Positions 33,422 to 41,489 of a DNA stretch of 64,000 nucleotides are shown piece by piece. A program made the position numbers and the translations under genes. The stretch covers positions 56,477-120,476 of the forward strand of contig JBNKWZ010000020.1 in NCBI GenBank assembly GCA_050300015.1, given 5' to 3'. This stretch comes from CAYZQH01 sp050300015. GTDB lineage: Bacteria > Pseudomonadota > Gammaproteobacteria > Pseudomonadales > Cellvibrionaceae. The notes under the pieces were generated by a model, which made no database searches, had not been told where the DNA came from, and saw only the letters and a list, made by a program, of their open reading frames with translations. Each line of letters opens with the position of its first letter. Positions within the stretch are counted from its first letter, which is position 1.

Positions 33422-34600
33422 ATGTCAGACCCGATCGTGATTGTTGGTATTGCACGCACCGCCATGGGTGGTATGAGTGGCGTTTTTACTTCAGTGAGTG
33501 CGCCCTTATTAGGGGCCAGCGCGATAGCTGGCGCTCTTGCGGACGCTAAAGTCAAACCTGAGGATGTGAGTGAAGTTCTTATGGGGTGTGTGCTGCCCGC
33601 AGGCGTTGGGCAAGCGCCTGCTAGGCAGGCGGCCATTGCCGCGGGGGTGCCAAACAGTGTGCCCACTTCAACTGTCAATAAAGTGTGTGGCTCCGGGATG
33701 AAAACTGTCATGCTCGCGCACGACAGTTTGGCGGTGGGTTCCACCGAGGTGGTCGTTGCCGGCGGGATGGAAAGTATGACTCAGGCGCCCTATTTATTAC
33801 CCCAGGCGCGCGGGGGTTATCGATTGGGGCACGGGGAATTAATTGATCATATGTTTTTTGACGGTTTGCAAGACGCTTACGGCGGCGGCCTAATGGGTAA
33901 CTTTGCCGAAGCGACGGCAGAAAAATACGGGTTTACGCGCGAACAGCAAGATGAATTTGCCATCGCCTCTCTCTCCAAGGCCAGTGCTGCCATTGAGTTG
34001 GGTCACTTTAAGCGAGAAATCACCCCGGTTACCGTTAAATCTCGTAAGGGCGAAACTGTGGTGGATACCGATGAGCAACCCGGTAATGCGCGAATTGATA
34101 AAATACCCTCACTGCGGCCAGCGTTCAAAAAAGATGGCACAGTGACTGCGGCCAATGCGAGCTCTATTTCAGATGGTGCAGCGGCTTTGGTTTTGATGCG
34201 CGAGAGTACAGCGAAGGCGAAAGGTTTATCACCGATTGCAAAAATTGTTGCGCAAGCGCAACACGCTCATGACCCTGAGTGGTTTACCACCGCACCGGTG
34301 GGAGCCATGAAAAAAGTGATGGAGGCGGCGGCTTGGTCTATTGGTGATGTGGACCTGTTTGAAATTAATGAGGCATTTGCGGTGGTGACCATGGCCGCCG
34401 TGAGCGATTTAGCGATACCCGCGGACAAAGTTAACGTTCACGGCGGCGCTTGTGCATTGGGGCATCCGCTTGGTGCTTCAGGGGCTAGGATATTGGTGAC
34501 CCTGATCGCGGCTTTACAGACACACGACAAAACGCGGGGTATTGCAAGTTTATGTATCGGCGGTGGAGAGGCCACCGCTATGGCGATTGAGTTGGTGTAA
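33422..34600 (+). CDS. Acetyl-CoA C-acetyltransferase (thiolase)
   Basis: 392 residues from the ATG at 33422 (AGGAGG 7 nt upstream); the frame runs 55 codons further upstream without homology. Catalytic residues are Cys89 (NKVCGSGM), His348 (GHPLGASG) and Cys378 (CIGGGEA), at the same numbers as in the well-studied biosynthetic Zoogloea enzyme. The reaction is acetyl-CoA plus acyl/acetyl-CoA condensation or its reverse. No phaB/phaC, fadB or ketone-body genes adjoin, so the pathway (leucine, ketone body, polyhydroxyalkanoate or fatty acid use) is unclear. It is divergent from lemA. Confidence 0.92.
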   Translation: MSDPIVIVGIARTAMGGMSGVFTSVSAPLLGASAIAGALADAKVKPEDVSEVLMGCVLPAGVGQAPARQAAIAAGVPNSVPTSTVNKVCGSGMKTVMLAHDSLAVGSTEVVVAGGMESMTQAPYLLPQARGGYRLGHGELIDHMFFDGLQDAYGGGLMGNFAEATAEKYGFTREQQDEFAIASLSKASAAIELGHFKREITPVTVKSRKGETVVDTDEQPGNARIDKIPSLRPAFKKDGTVTAANASSISDGAAALVLMRESTAKAKGLSPIAKIVAQAQHAHDPEWFTTAPVGAMKKVMEAAAWSIGDVDLFEINEAFAVVTMAAVSDLAIPADKVNVHGGACALGHPLGASGARILVTLIAALQTHDKTRGIASLCIGGGEATAMAIELV

Positions 34601-34685
34601 CCCGTTAAACCAAAGTCAAAAGTGACTGCGATGGACCGTCTATTGGCAAGGATGCTGATTTAGGGGGAGCACAAACTGCGCCACA

Positions 34686-35261
34686 TTAGCGATCAATATA
34701 TTCAAAAACCCGGACCACTTTTTCCACGCCAGTGACTTCGGCAGCCATTTCACTGACGGCTTGCGCTTCTTCGCGGGTTAAAAGCCCCATTAAATACACC
34801 ACTCGATTTTCCACAATCACTTTGACACGGTCAGATTCGATGTCTGCCAATAGTACTTTAGAGCGCACTTTGGAAGCGATCCAATTATCATTGGTACGCG
34901 AAAAAAAAGTGGAATTACTTTGTACCCTAAGTTCGTTGTGCACTTGGCGAATTTTACTGATGCCGCGCGCGGTTTCACCAGCCAACTGACGTGCCGCTTT
35001 GGTGGGTACTTCGCCCGTTAATAACACAACACCGTTAAAACAAAATACATTGATATGCCCGGCTTCCAGGCTTGAGTCTGTCTTGCGCAGATTCACGGCG
35101 ATGATGTCTTCGAGTTTTTCATCATCAATGTAGGTGCCGAAGGTACGCTTGCCTGGGTCGGGTTCAATGGGTTGGTCGGTGGTGGCGTCCAGCACAGTGA
35201 CGCAGCCTGTCAATGTGGTCAGTAGCAAAACTGACAATATTAATTGCGAAATGGTTTTCAT
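34686..35261 (-). CDS. dolP: Outer membrane lipoprotein DolP (YraP), two BON domains
   Basis: 191 residues. The lipobox LTGC puts the lipidated Cys at 20. Two BON domains follow (about 45-112, with VFCFNGVVLLTGEVP, and about 120-190, with VIVENRVVYLMGLLT). DolP binds anionic phospholipids, localises to division sites and supports outer membrane integrity and BAM function. It is the last gene of lpoA-yraN-diaA-dolP; its ATG overlaps the diaA stop by one base. Confidence 0.94.
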   Translation of the reverse strand: MKTISQLILSVLLLTTLTGCVTVLDATTDQPIEPDPGKRTFGTYIDDEKLEDIIAVNLRKTDSSLEAGHINVFCFNGVVLLTGEVPTKAARQLAGETARGISKIRQVHNELRVQSNSTFFSRTNDNWIASKVRSKVLLADIESDRVKVIVENRVVYLMGLLTREEAQAVSEMAAEVTGVEKVVRVFEYIDR

Positions 35262-35845
35262 TATTCGATTCCAAATAATTTATGGTCTATCAAATCACAC
35301 AAGCAATAGATTAATAGCAGGTGAATTTCGTGGATGCGGCTTCGAGAGTTCACTCGCGCGCAGAGTTCAAAGTCTTCGGTGCCCATCAGCGATGATACGT
35401 CACCGCCGTCGCGACCGGTAAGGGCGACAATAGTGAGTCCTCGCTCCCTCGCTGTGGAAACGGCCTGAATGAGATTGGCGGAATTACCACTGGAGCTGAT
35501 GACCACTAGCACGTCGCCGGCGTGTCCCAGTGCGCGTATGGGTTTTGCGTAAACCTCATTGTGATGAATGTCTGAGACAATCGCGGTATAGCTTGCCATA
35601 TTGCTGCCCAACCAAATAGCCGGCAGGCTGGGCCTTTCTTTTTCAAATCGATCAATCAAATTGGAGGCAAAAATTTGAGCCATAGCCGCAGAGGGACCGT
35701 TCCCGCACATCAGAATTTTTTTTTCGTTTAAGAGTGCTTGTATCAAGCAATCTGAGGTGGCATCCACCAATGGGGCCAGTTCTTCACCCACTTGCATTTT
35801 GGCTTCGATGCTTTTTTGGAATAGGTTGTAAACGCGTTGCGACAT
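35261..35845 (-). CDS. diaA: DnaA initiator-associating protein DiaA
   Basis: 194 residues of the SIS (phosphosugar isomerase) fold: ILMCGNGPSAAMAQIFASNL, VLVVISSSGNSANLIQA and LTGRDGG. DiaA is a tetramer that binds several DnaA molecules and promotes regular initiation at oriC; no isomerase activity is known for it. The closely related GmhA is separated by gene context: here between yraN and dolP as in E. coli. Confidence 0.92.
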   Translation of the reverse strand: MSQRVYNLFQKSIEAKMQVGEELAPLVDATSDCLIQALLNEKKILMCGNGPSAAMAQIFASNLIDRFEKERPSLPAIWLGSNMASYTAIVSDIHHNEVYAKPIRALGHAGDVLVVISSSGNSANLIQAVSTARERGLTIVALTGRDGGDVSSLMGTEDFELCARVNSRSRIHEIHLLLIYCLCDLIDHKLFGIE

Positions 35846-35871
35846 AATAACTGTGACTCTATTTTCGACAT

Positions 35872-36315
35872 CTAATGATGCGATTCTGTGGCGTAAAAGG
35901 CGTTTTGGACCCAGTGTGGCGGCCCTGTCTCGCTGTCAGTAATTCCCACCACGTCAAAGCGTAGGGGGGTGCGTGCGGATACGCCCTCACTGGCGATAAA
36001 GTACAATGCCGTTTTGATGAGTTTTTTCTGTTTGCGAATGTCTACCGTCTCCAGTGGTGAACCGTAGCGGTTGTTTTTACGGTTGCGCACTTCAACAAAA
36101 ACCAATGATTGATCGTGCTTCATAATCAAATCAATTTCGCCCATTTTACAGCGATAGTTTTGCCAAATGCAGGTTAAACCTTGTTGCTCCAGGTGTACTT
36201 TGGCTCGTTGCTCATTGCGCTGCCCTTTCCCCAGAGTGCCGCTTACTGGTGGGCTTGTAGCCTTGGTTTTTTGCCAGCGGTTAATCCAAGTTTTTAAGGT
36301 GTTTTGCTTTTCCAT
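35872..36315 (-). CDS. yraN: YraN family (UPF0102) endonuclease-like protein
   Basis: 147 residues from the ATG at 36315, which has GGAG 8 nt upstream; an 11-codon longer frame starts with TTG and is less likely. The N-terminal 35 residues are basic and poorly conserved. Then GQRNEQRAKVHLEQQGL, GEIDLIM and LVFVEVRNR give the restriction-endonuclease-like fold with Asp-Glu-x-Arg catalytic residues. The function is unknown; a role in DNA processing is suggested by the fold. It overlaps the end of lpoA by 35 nt. Confidence 0.9.
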   Translation of the reverse strand: MEKQNTLKTWINRWQKTKATSPPVSGTLGKGQRNEQRAKVHLEQQGLTCIWQNYRCKMGEIDLIMKHDQSLVFVEVRNRKNNRYGSPLETVDIRKQKKLIKTALYFIASEGVSARTPLRFDVVGITDSETGPPHWVQNAFYATESHH

Positions 36316-38134
36316 TTGCAAACTCCGCCCATGTCTGTTTGCGTTCAATTTGGCCGGCAGGTGTTAATTGCAATGCGCCCGTTTGACCATAAAACCGCGC
36401 ACCTTCGATCATTTTTAATTGAGGCAGTCGTGGGTACAGATAAAAACTGTCCACGCCGAGTGCATAGAGCGGCTGCAATTTTAAATTCACATTGGCGCTT
36501 TGCATCAATTGGGTTTTTTCCGGTAGTTGGTTGTTAAAAAACCACGGTAAGGTGGAAAACATGATGCCGTTCATGTCTTGATCGAGTTTACGGTTGGCGA
36601 CACCTTCATAAATATTGCTGGTGGCATACACGGGTAAGTCCCCCGCATAGTGGAACGCGAGCGTGGGTTTGATTTGTCGAGCTTGCGAGGCGGATGCGGC
36701 AACAAAAATGGCATCCACATCTTGCCGGCGACGCGGTTCAAACTCTATTTTGCCGACTAAGCTGCGTAAACGCTTGGCGCGCTCAATACTCTGGTCAATA
36801 TGCATGGCTCGCTTGATGATAGTGGAGTAATCATTTTTTTCGTCAAATCGATAGTCGTATTGATAGTCGCCCCCCAGCTTTTGCCACTCTCGAGTAAAGG
36901 CATTCGTGCAGCGATCCCCCCATAAGGAATTCGGTGCGATAATCAGCAGGCGTCGATGTCCATCGCGCCAAGCTTTTTGCGCGGCTTGTTTGGCTTCATC
37001 TTCCACGGCCAGGCCAAATTGATACAAATTTTCGATGTAGCCCAGTGGGTTGTCTACCGTGTTGAGTGCGAGCGTAGGAACCGGCAAGCTCAGTTGGCTG
37101 GAGAGCTCAACAATTTTATCTTTGCTTAAGGGGCCAATGATCAGCTCTGCGCCCTCGTCAATGGCTTGTTGGTAAATGGTTTGAATATCGCCTTGCTCTG
37201 AGTCGTAAAAACGAATCGAAGGAGCTTCCGGATCAAGGGTTTGATAGTGGTAGTAGGCTGACAGTAATCCGTCTTGAATGGCTTGTGCAGCGGTTTTAAA
37301 GCGGCCACTTTCGGGTAACAGCAAAGCGATGTGCTTGGGTTGATTGGCCACCAGTTCACGCAACAATTGTAAGTCTGCCGGTAGCATTAAGCTGGCGGGG
37401 TGTTCCGGCCACTGGCGTTGCCATTCGTCTAATTGGGCTACTTGGCCGCGCATGTTGTTTTGATTGTTTTTACTGATCACCGCCAGCGAGTACCAACCCT
37501 TGTGCGCACGTGTTTTAGACTGCTGCACATGATCTTCTAGTTCGGCGAGCGGCATCTCCATCAATGCTTGCCAGAGCAGCTCTTGGTTATTGAGGTGAGC
37601 GGCCTCATCACCGGTAAAGCCCGGCGTCAAGATGATGCGTTCGTTCACTGCGTTGGTAAAGTCGCCAATATCGAACAACAACTCCGCACGTATTTCCCGG
37701 ATGCTGCGCTCTAAGGCTTCGGGGTAAAAGGCTAGTGCGTCCATGAGGGCTTGCGTGCTCACGGCTTGTAGGGCTCTTCCGGTATTGCCGGCAACGGCAT
37801 CTAGGTGCGCGTTTAATAGCGCCCAGCGCCCGTGTTCCACGGCATGAGAGGGGAGGGTGCTCAGCTGATCCACAGGGAAGCTCTCGGCTACATTGCGCGC
37901 CCAATCGTACTGTTGTGCCGATATCAGTGCTTCGATAACGTTCAACAGTATCGCGAGCTGTTCTTCTTCGGATGCGCTCTCCGCTTTGGCGAGCTGCTCT
38001 TGAACGGCCTGCGTGGAAAGGCCGTCAGGGCCAACCAGAAAGGGGTTCATCTCTGGCTTGACTGCTGGCTTTTGACAGCCGAGTAGTTGCCATGCAATGA
38101 TGAAAATCAATAAAAAACGAGCGTAACGCTCCAT
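36281..38134 (-). CDS. lpoA: Penicillin-binding protein activator LpoA
   Basis: 617 residues. The lipobox LLGC sets the lipid Cys at 20. The N-terminal half (about 30-250) is made of TPR-like helices; the C-terminal half (about 260-600) is a periplasmic-binding-protein-like fold with IALLLPESGRF, LIIGPLSKDKI and LLIIAPNSLWGDR. Anchored in the outer membrane, LpoA reaches through the peptidoglycan and activates PBP1A. It is divergent from rsmI with a 35-bp gap, as in E. coli, and leads the yraN-diaA-dolP transcript. Confidence 0.94.
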   Translation of the reverse strand: MERYARFLLIFIIAWQLLGCQKPAVKPEMNPFLVGPDGLSTQAVQEQLAKAESASEEEQLAILLNVIEALISAQQYDWARNVAESFPVDQLSTLPSHAVEHGRWALLNAHLDAVAGNTGRALQAVSTQALMDALAFYPEALERSIREIRAELLFDIGDFTNAVNERIILTPGFTGDEAAHLNNQELLWQALMEMPLAELEDHVQQSKTRAHKGWYSLAVISKNNQNNMRGQVAQLDEWQRQWPEHPASLMLPADLQLLRELVANQPKHIALLLPESGRFKTAAQAIQDGLLSAYYHYQTLDPEAPSIRFYDSEQGDIQTIYQQAIDEGAELIIGPLSKDKIVELSSQLSLPVPTLALNTVDNPLGYIENLYQFGLAVEDEAKQAAQKAWRDGHRRLLIIAPNSLWGDRCTNAFTREWQKLGGDYQYDYRFDEKNDYSTIIKRAMHIDQSIERAKRLRSLVGKIEFEPRRRQDVDAIFVAASASQARQIKPTLAFHYAGDLPVYATSNIYEGVANRKLDQDMNGIMFSTLPWFFNNQLPEKTQLMQSANVNLKLQPLYALGVDSFYLYPRLPQLKMIEGARFYGQTGALQLTPAGQIERKQTWAEFANGKAKHLKNLD

Positions 38135-38169
38135 ACCTTATCGGCTCCAATCGAGTTGAGAGTCTAATC

Positions 38170-39036
38170 GTGAATCAAAAACCTTTGAATCAACCGGCGA
38201 CGCTTTATGTTGTAGCAACCCCGATCGGTAATTTGGGCGATATGGTACCTCGCGCGGTGGAAATACTCCACGCTGTGGACATGATTGCCGCAGAAGATAC
38301 CCGTCACAGCGCTAAACTCCTTGCACATTTTGGGGTGTCGACCCCGATGGTGGCCTACCACGATCACAGTGATGACCATAAAGTTGAGCAATTGTTGCAT
38401 CGCCTGCAAAACGGTCAGAGCCTGGCTCTGATATCTGATGCCGGAACCCCAATGATCTCTGATCCTGGGTATCGTCTGGTGCAAAAAGTTCGCGAAGCTG
38501 GGATTCGAGTTTCCCCTATTCCGGGAGCCTGCGCTTTAGTCGCGGCGCTGTGTGCCAGCGGTATGCCCAGTGATCGCTTCTCTTTTGAAGGCTTTGTGCC
38601 CGCCAAGGCTGTTGCGCGTAAGCTTTGGTTTGAGGCGCTGAAGGCTGAGTCTCGCACATGGGTTTTTTATGAGTCCACCCACCGCATTGTAGACAGCATA
38701 ACCGCGCTGGTAGAGGTCCTTGGGGCAGAGCGAGAAATCGCCATCGCGCGCGAGCTCACCAAAACGTTTGAAACCATCCATTCTGGGGCGGCGAGCCAAG
38801 TACTCAAAACGCTCACCGATGACCCCAATCAGCAGCGCGGTGAATTTGTGGTGATGGTCAAAGGCATGCCGCCAGAGGTGGCACAAAGTGCCGCTCTAGA
38901 TCAGGCGCAAGCGATGGTGAAAGTGATGCTCAAGGAGGGTTTGTCGGTCAAACAGGCGTCAACGCTTGGGGCAAAGCTTACCGGCGCCAAGAAAAACGCC
39001 TTGTATCAGTATGCCTTGGGTTTGAATGAGGGGTGA
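38170..39036 (+). CDS. rsmI: 16S rRNA (cytidine-1402-2'-O)-methyltransferase
   Basis: 288 residues from a GTG start. The tetrapyrrole-methylase-like fold shows YVVATPIGNLGDM, AAEDTRHSAKLL, LISDAGTPMISDPG, PGACALVAALCASG and ELTKTFETI. It methylates the ribose of C1402 in the 16S rRNA decoding centre, working with RsmH, whose gene lies 1.2 kb downstream in this window. It is followed by a nested stem-loop and rnpB. Confidence 0.96.
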   Translation: MNQKPLNQPATLYVVATPIGNLGDMVPRAVEILHAVDMIAAEDTRHSAKLLAHFGVSTPMVAYHDHSDDHKVEQLLHRLQNGQSLALISDAGTPMISDPGYRLVQKVREAGIRVSPIPGACALVAALCASGMPSDRFSFEGFVPAKAVARKLWFEALKAESRTWVFYESTHRIVDSITALVEVLGAEREIAIARELTKTFETIHSGAASQVLKTLTDDPNQQRGEFVVMVKGMPPEVAQSAALDQAQAMVKVMLKEGLSVKQASTLGAKLTGAKKNALYQYALGLNEG

Positions 39037-39037
39037 G

Positions 39038-39091
39038 GCCGTTTCGCGAAAGCTCGGGTCACGATTTTTCTTTTCGACCCCGTGAAACGGC
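39038..39091 (+). terminator. Nested stem-loop after rsmI
   Basis: Outer arms GCCGTTTC (39038-39045) and GAAACGGC (39084-39091) pair perfectly; inside, GGGTC (39056-39060) pairs with GACCC (39076-39080). It begins 1 bp after the rsmI stop. No T-run follows, so Rho-independent termination is uncertain; it may protect the 3' end. Confidence 0.45.
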
Positions 39092-39122
39092 ACGAATATC
39101 GTTTCAGGATAAAAAATAACAC

Positions 39123-39152
39123 TTGCTCCCTGTTTGGCCTTTTTGCTATTTT
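39123..39152 (+). promoter_or_regulatory. Predicted rnpB promoter
   Basis: TTGCTC (39123-39128), 18-bp spacer, extended -10 TGCTATTTT (39144-39152). The predicted start falls 7-8 bases on, at the 5' end of the RNase P RNA. Confidence 0.62.
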
Positions 39153-39159
39153 GCGTGGC

Positions 39160-39500
39160 AGAGTTGGCTGGGCGATCGCTTTTGTTTACAAAAGAGGAAA
39201 GTCCGGGCTCCATCGGGCAGAACGCCAGGTAACGCCTGGGAGGCGCGAGCCTACGGAAAGTGCAACAGAAAGTCTACCGCCGGCGGGTTTACCCGCAGGT
39301 AAGGGTGAAAAGGTGCGGTAAGAGCGCACCGCGTAACTGGTAACAGTTGCGGCGATGGTAAACCCCGTTCGGAGCAAGACCAAATAGGAATCCATTGGCG
39401 CGGCCCGCGCTGGATTCGGGTAGGTCGCTTGAGGTGTGTGGCGACGCACACCCTAGATGAATGATCGTCCATGACAGAACCCGGCTTACAGGCCAACTCT
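39160..39500 (+). ncRNA. rnpB: RNase P RNA, bacterial class A
   Basis: The ends are set by P1 pairing: AGAGTTGGC (39160-39168) with GCCAACTCT (39492-39500). The universal core is clear: GAGGAAAGTCCGGGCTCC near the 5' side, CAGGTAACGCCTGG, GAAAGTGCAACAGAAAG, the GGTAAACCCC segment, and ACAGAACCCGGCTTA near the 3' end. P2 forms between GGGCGATC (39170-39177) and GATCGTCC (39464-39471). P3 is only a 6-bp hairpin (CTTTTG...CAAAAG), much smaller than in E. coli. This RNA is the catalytic part of RNase P, which trims the 5' ends of tRNAs. It sits between rsmI and mraZ, as in many gammaproteobacteria. Confidence 0.97.
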
Positions 39501-39519
39501 ATTTCTTCTCTCTGGGGCG

Positions 39520-39537
39520 CCCCAATATGCTTTGGGG
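39520..39537 (+). terminator. Possible rnpB terminator
   Basis: CCCCAA (39520-39525) pairs with TTGGGG (39532-39537) over a 6-nt loop, 20 bp after the mature rnpB end. The following T-tract is short (TGATTTCC), so the call is tentative. Confidence 0.42.
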
Positions 39538-39719
39538 TGATTTCCATATCACGTTATTAATCCAAAATGATCTTGAACTTAAAGTGATTTCTTAAGTTGC
39601 TTCCTTAAGTGCTTGATATCGCCCTCTATTAGCCTGTCTTTGTCCTCGTTCCTGCCGCTCCCTTTGCTCAAAAAGCCCTGAAATTTCAATCATTTACGCG
39701 CACTTTATCCGGTAATTGC

Positions 39720-39747
39720 TTGACTTATAAGCTTTGCCAAATATAGT
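39720..39747 (+). promoter_or_regulatory. Predicted promoter of the dcw cluster
   Basis: TTGACT (39720-39725), 16-bp spacer, TATAGT (39742-39747). The predicted start near 39754 places the MraZ boxes about 22-46 bases downstream of it, comparable to the arrangement known in E. coli. Confidence 0.65.
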
Positions 39748-39775
39748 GTGCTAAGGTGGAGTAAAGTGGTTTTTT

Positions 39776-39800
39776 GTGGGTTCTTGTGGGTCACAATGGG
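39776..39800 (+). promoter_or_regulatory. MraZ operator: three TGGG repeats with 10-bp spacing
   Basis: GTGGG at 39776-39780, GTGGG at 39786-39790 and ATGGG at 39796-39800 repeat every 10 bp, the known pattern of MraZ-binding boxes upstream of mraZ. They overlap the leader just before the gene, so MraZ should repress its own operon, including ftsL, ftsI and the mur genes. This also shows that a longer mraZ reading frame starting at 39776 is not real. Confidence 0.85.
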
Positions 39801-39817
39801 TGTCCCGAGGGAAAAGT

Positions 39818-40264
39818 GTGTTTTTAGGCAGTCATAACATCAATATGGACGCGAAAGGGCGCCTTGCGATACCGGCTAAGTACCGGGAAACGCTTGCGGA
39901 TGTCTCATCGGGACATATTGTGATGACGGCCCATACTCAGGACCGTTGTGTCTTGGTTTACCCAGAAAATGAATGGGCTCAAATACTACCCAAAATAGAA
40001 GCGTTGCCCAATATGAATGCCATTACCCAAAGAATTCAGCGCAAATTCGTTGGTTATGCCACGCCGCTGGAGCTCGATAGTAATGGTCGAGTAGTGGTGC
40101 CACCCTCACTTCGCCAATACGCCAAGCTAGACAAAAAGGTCAAGTTGGTGGGGTTGGGCAAAAAATTTGAATTGTGGAGTGAAGAAAACTGGATGCAGTC
40201 TGTGGAGGATGTGGAAATTGATCCGCAAGAAATCCCCCCCGAACTGCAAACACTCTCTTTATAG
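39818..40264 (+). CDS. mraZ: Transcriptional regulator MraZ
   Basis: 148 residues from a GTG at 39818, with GAGGG 6 nt upstream; the start matches the family N-terminus (FLGSHNINMDAKGRLAIP). Two SpoVT-AbrB-like domains each carry the DxKGR / DSNGRVVVP motif (about residues 10-18 and 86-94). MraZ forms rings and represses the dcw promoter through TGGG repeats, which are present just upstream. First gene of the cluster; rsmH follows after 8 bp. Confidence 0.95.
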   Translation: MFLGSHNINMDAKGRLAIPAKYRETLADVSSGHIVMTAHTQDRCVLVYPENEWAQILPKIEALPNMNAITQRIQRKFVGYATPLELDSNGRVVVPPSLRQYAKLDKKVKLVGLGKKFELWSEENWMQSVEDVEIDPQEIPPELQTLSL

Positions 40265-40272
40265 GCTCCCAA

Positions 40273-41220
40273 ATGACGGCAAATGCACATTATTCCGTAC
40301 TCCTTCAGGAGTCCGTTGCGGCTTTGGTTCAAGATGCAGCGGGAATCTATGTGGATGGCACATTTGGACGAGGGGGGCACAGTAAGGCGGTGTTAAACCA
40401 GTTAAACCAAGAGGGCCAATTACTGGCCTTCGACAAAGACCCAGATGCCATTGAAGTGGGTCAAACCTTAAGCCAAGGGGAGCCGCGCTTTTGTATCGAG
40501 CAATGCTCGTTTGCGACCATGGGGGAGGCATTGCAAAAGCGCGGTTGGCTGGGGGCTGTCAGCGGTGTATTGCTGGACTTGGGGGTGTCATCGCCGCAGT
40601 TGGATAAAGCTGAGCGGGGGTTTAGCTTTTTACGGGATGGGCCTTTGGATATGCGCATGAACCCTGCGGTAGGACAAAGTGCTGCCGAATGGGTGAATAC
40701 GCAATCGGAAGACGAAATGGTACGCGTACTAAAAGAATTTGGTGAAGAACGATTTGCCAGGCGCATGGCGCGTGCCATTGTCGAAAAAAGAAAGGAAACC
40801 CCCTTCACCCGGACACAGCAATTGGCAGATGTGGTGGCTGCGGCCAATCCCAGATGGGAGCCGGGTAAGCACCCTGCGACACGCGCTTTCCAGGCCATTC
40901 GGATAGCGGTGAATAATGAGTTAGGGGATTTGGAAGCGGCGTTGACTGTGGCGGTTCAAGCGTTAAAACCAGGCGGTCGCTTGGTGGTGATCAGCTTTCA
41001 CAGTTTGGAAGACCGAATCGTTAAACAATTTTTTAGGCGGATGGCCAAAGGCAAAGACTTTCCCAAACACCTGCCGATAACCGCCGATATGATTCAGCCA
41101 GAGTTAAAGCTCATCGGTAAAGCCGTCAAAGCAGGAGAGGCGGAGTTGGCGGAAAATGTGCGTTCACGTAGCGCCATTATGCGAATTGCGGAGAAACCCA
41201 TTTTAGCATCTGGAGGTTAG
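40273..41220 (+). CDS. rsmH: 16S rRNA (cytosine-1402-N4)-methyltransferase
   Basis: 315 residues. The SAM-binding part begins with YVDGTFGRGGHSKAVL and DKDPDAI, and includes LLDLGVSSPQLD and DMRMNP; the C-terminal part has the FHSLEDRIVKQFFR segment. It methylates N4 of C1402, the same base whose ribose RsmI methylates. It is the second gene of the dcw operon; 2 bp separate it from ftsL. Confidence 0.97.
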   Translation: MTANAHYSVLLQESVAALVQDAAGIYVDGTFGRGGHSKAVLNQLNQEGQLLAFDKDPDAIEVGQTLSQGEPRFCIEQCSFATMGEALQKRGWLGAVSGVLLDLGVSSPQLDKAERGFSFLRDGPLDMRMNPAVGQSAAEWVNTQSEDEMVRVLKEFGEERFARRMARAIVEKRKETPFTRTQQLADVVAAANPRWEPGKHPATRAFQAIRIAVNNELGDLEAALTVAVQALKPGGRLVVISFHSLEDRIVKQFFRRMAKGKDFPKHLPITADMIQPELKLIGKAVKAGEAELAENVRSRSAIMRIAEKPILASGG

Positions 41221-41222
41221 CC

Positions 41223-41489
41223 ATGATGACAAAGTTGGGCGTAGCGGTGTTGTGGCTTGGGGCAGTTGTCAGTGCGCTGGCGGTGGTGTTCGTCACGCAT
41301 CAAAGCCGTGTTGCAATCGATCAGCTTGAAACATTGCGCCATGAAGCCGCCGATTTACATGTCGCTTCTGGGCAGTTTTTATTGGAGCGCAGCACACTGG
41401 CTGCTTATTCGCGTATTGAAACCATTGCATTAAATGAATTGGGTATGACAGTACCCACCATTGAACAAGTGATAACACTGAAACCGTGA
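41223..41489 (+). CDS. ftsL: Cell division protein FtsL
   Basis: 88 residues: one membrane helix (about 6-25) and a periplasmic coiled coil with QLETLRHEAADL and IETIALNELGMTVP, the usual C-terminal motif. FtsL joins FtsB and FtsQ to activate FtsWI at the septum. Its TGA overlaps the GTG of ftsI, so translation is coupled. Confidence 0.93.
   Translation: MMTKLGVAVLWLGAVVSALAVVFVTHQSRVAIDQLETLRHEAADLHVASGQFLLERSTLAAYSRIETIALNELGMTVPTIEQVITLKP

Noticed and set aside
39776..39817. Upstream extension of mraZ
   Set aside because: It would translate through the MraZ operator, and the family N-terminus begins at the GTG at 39818.
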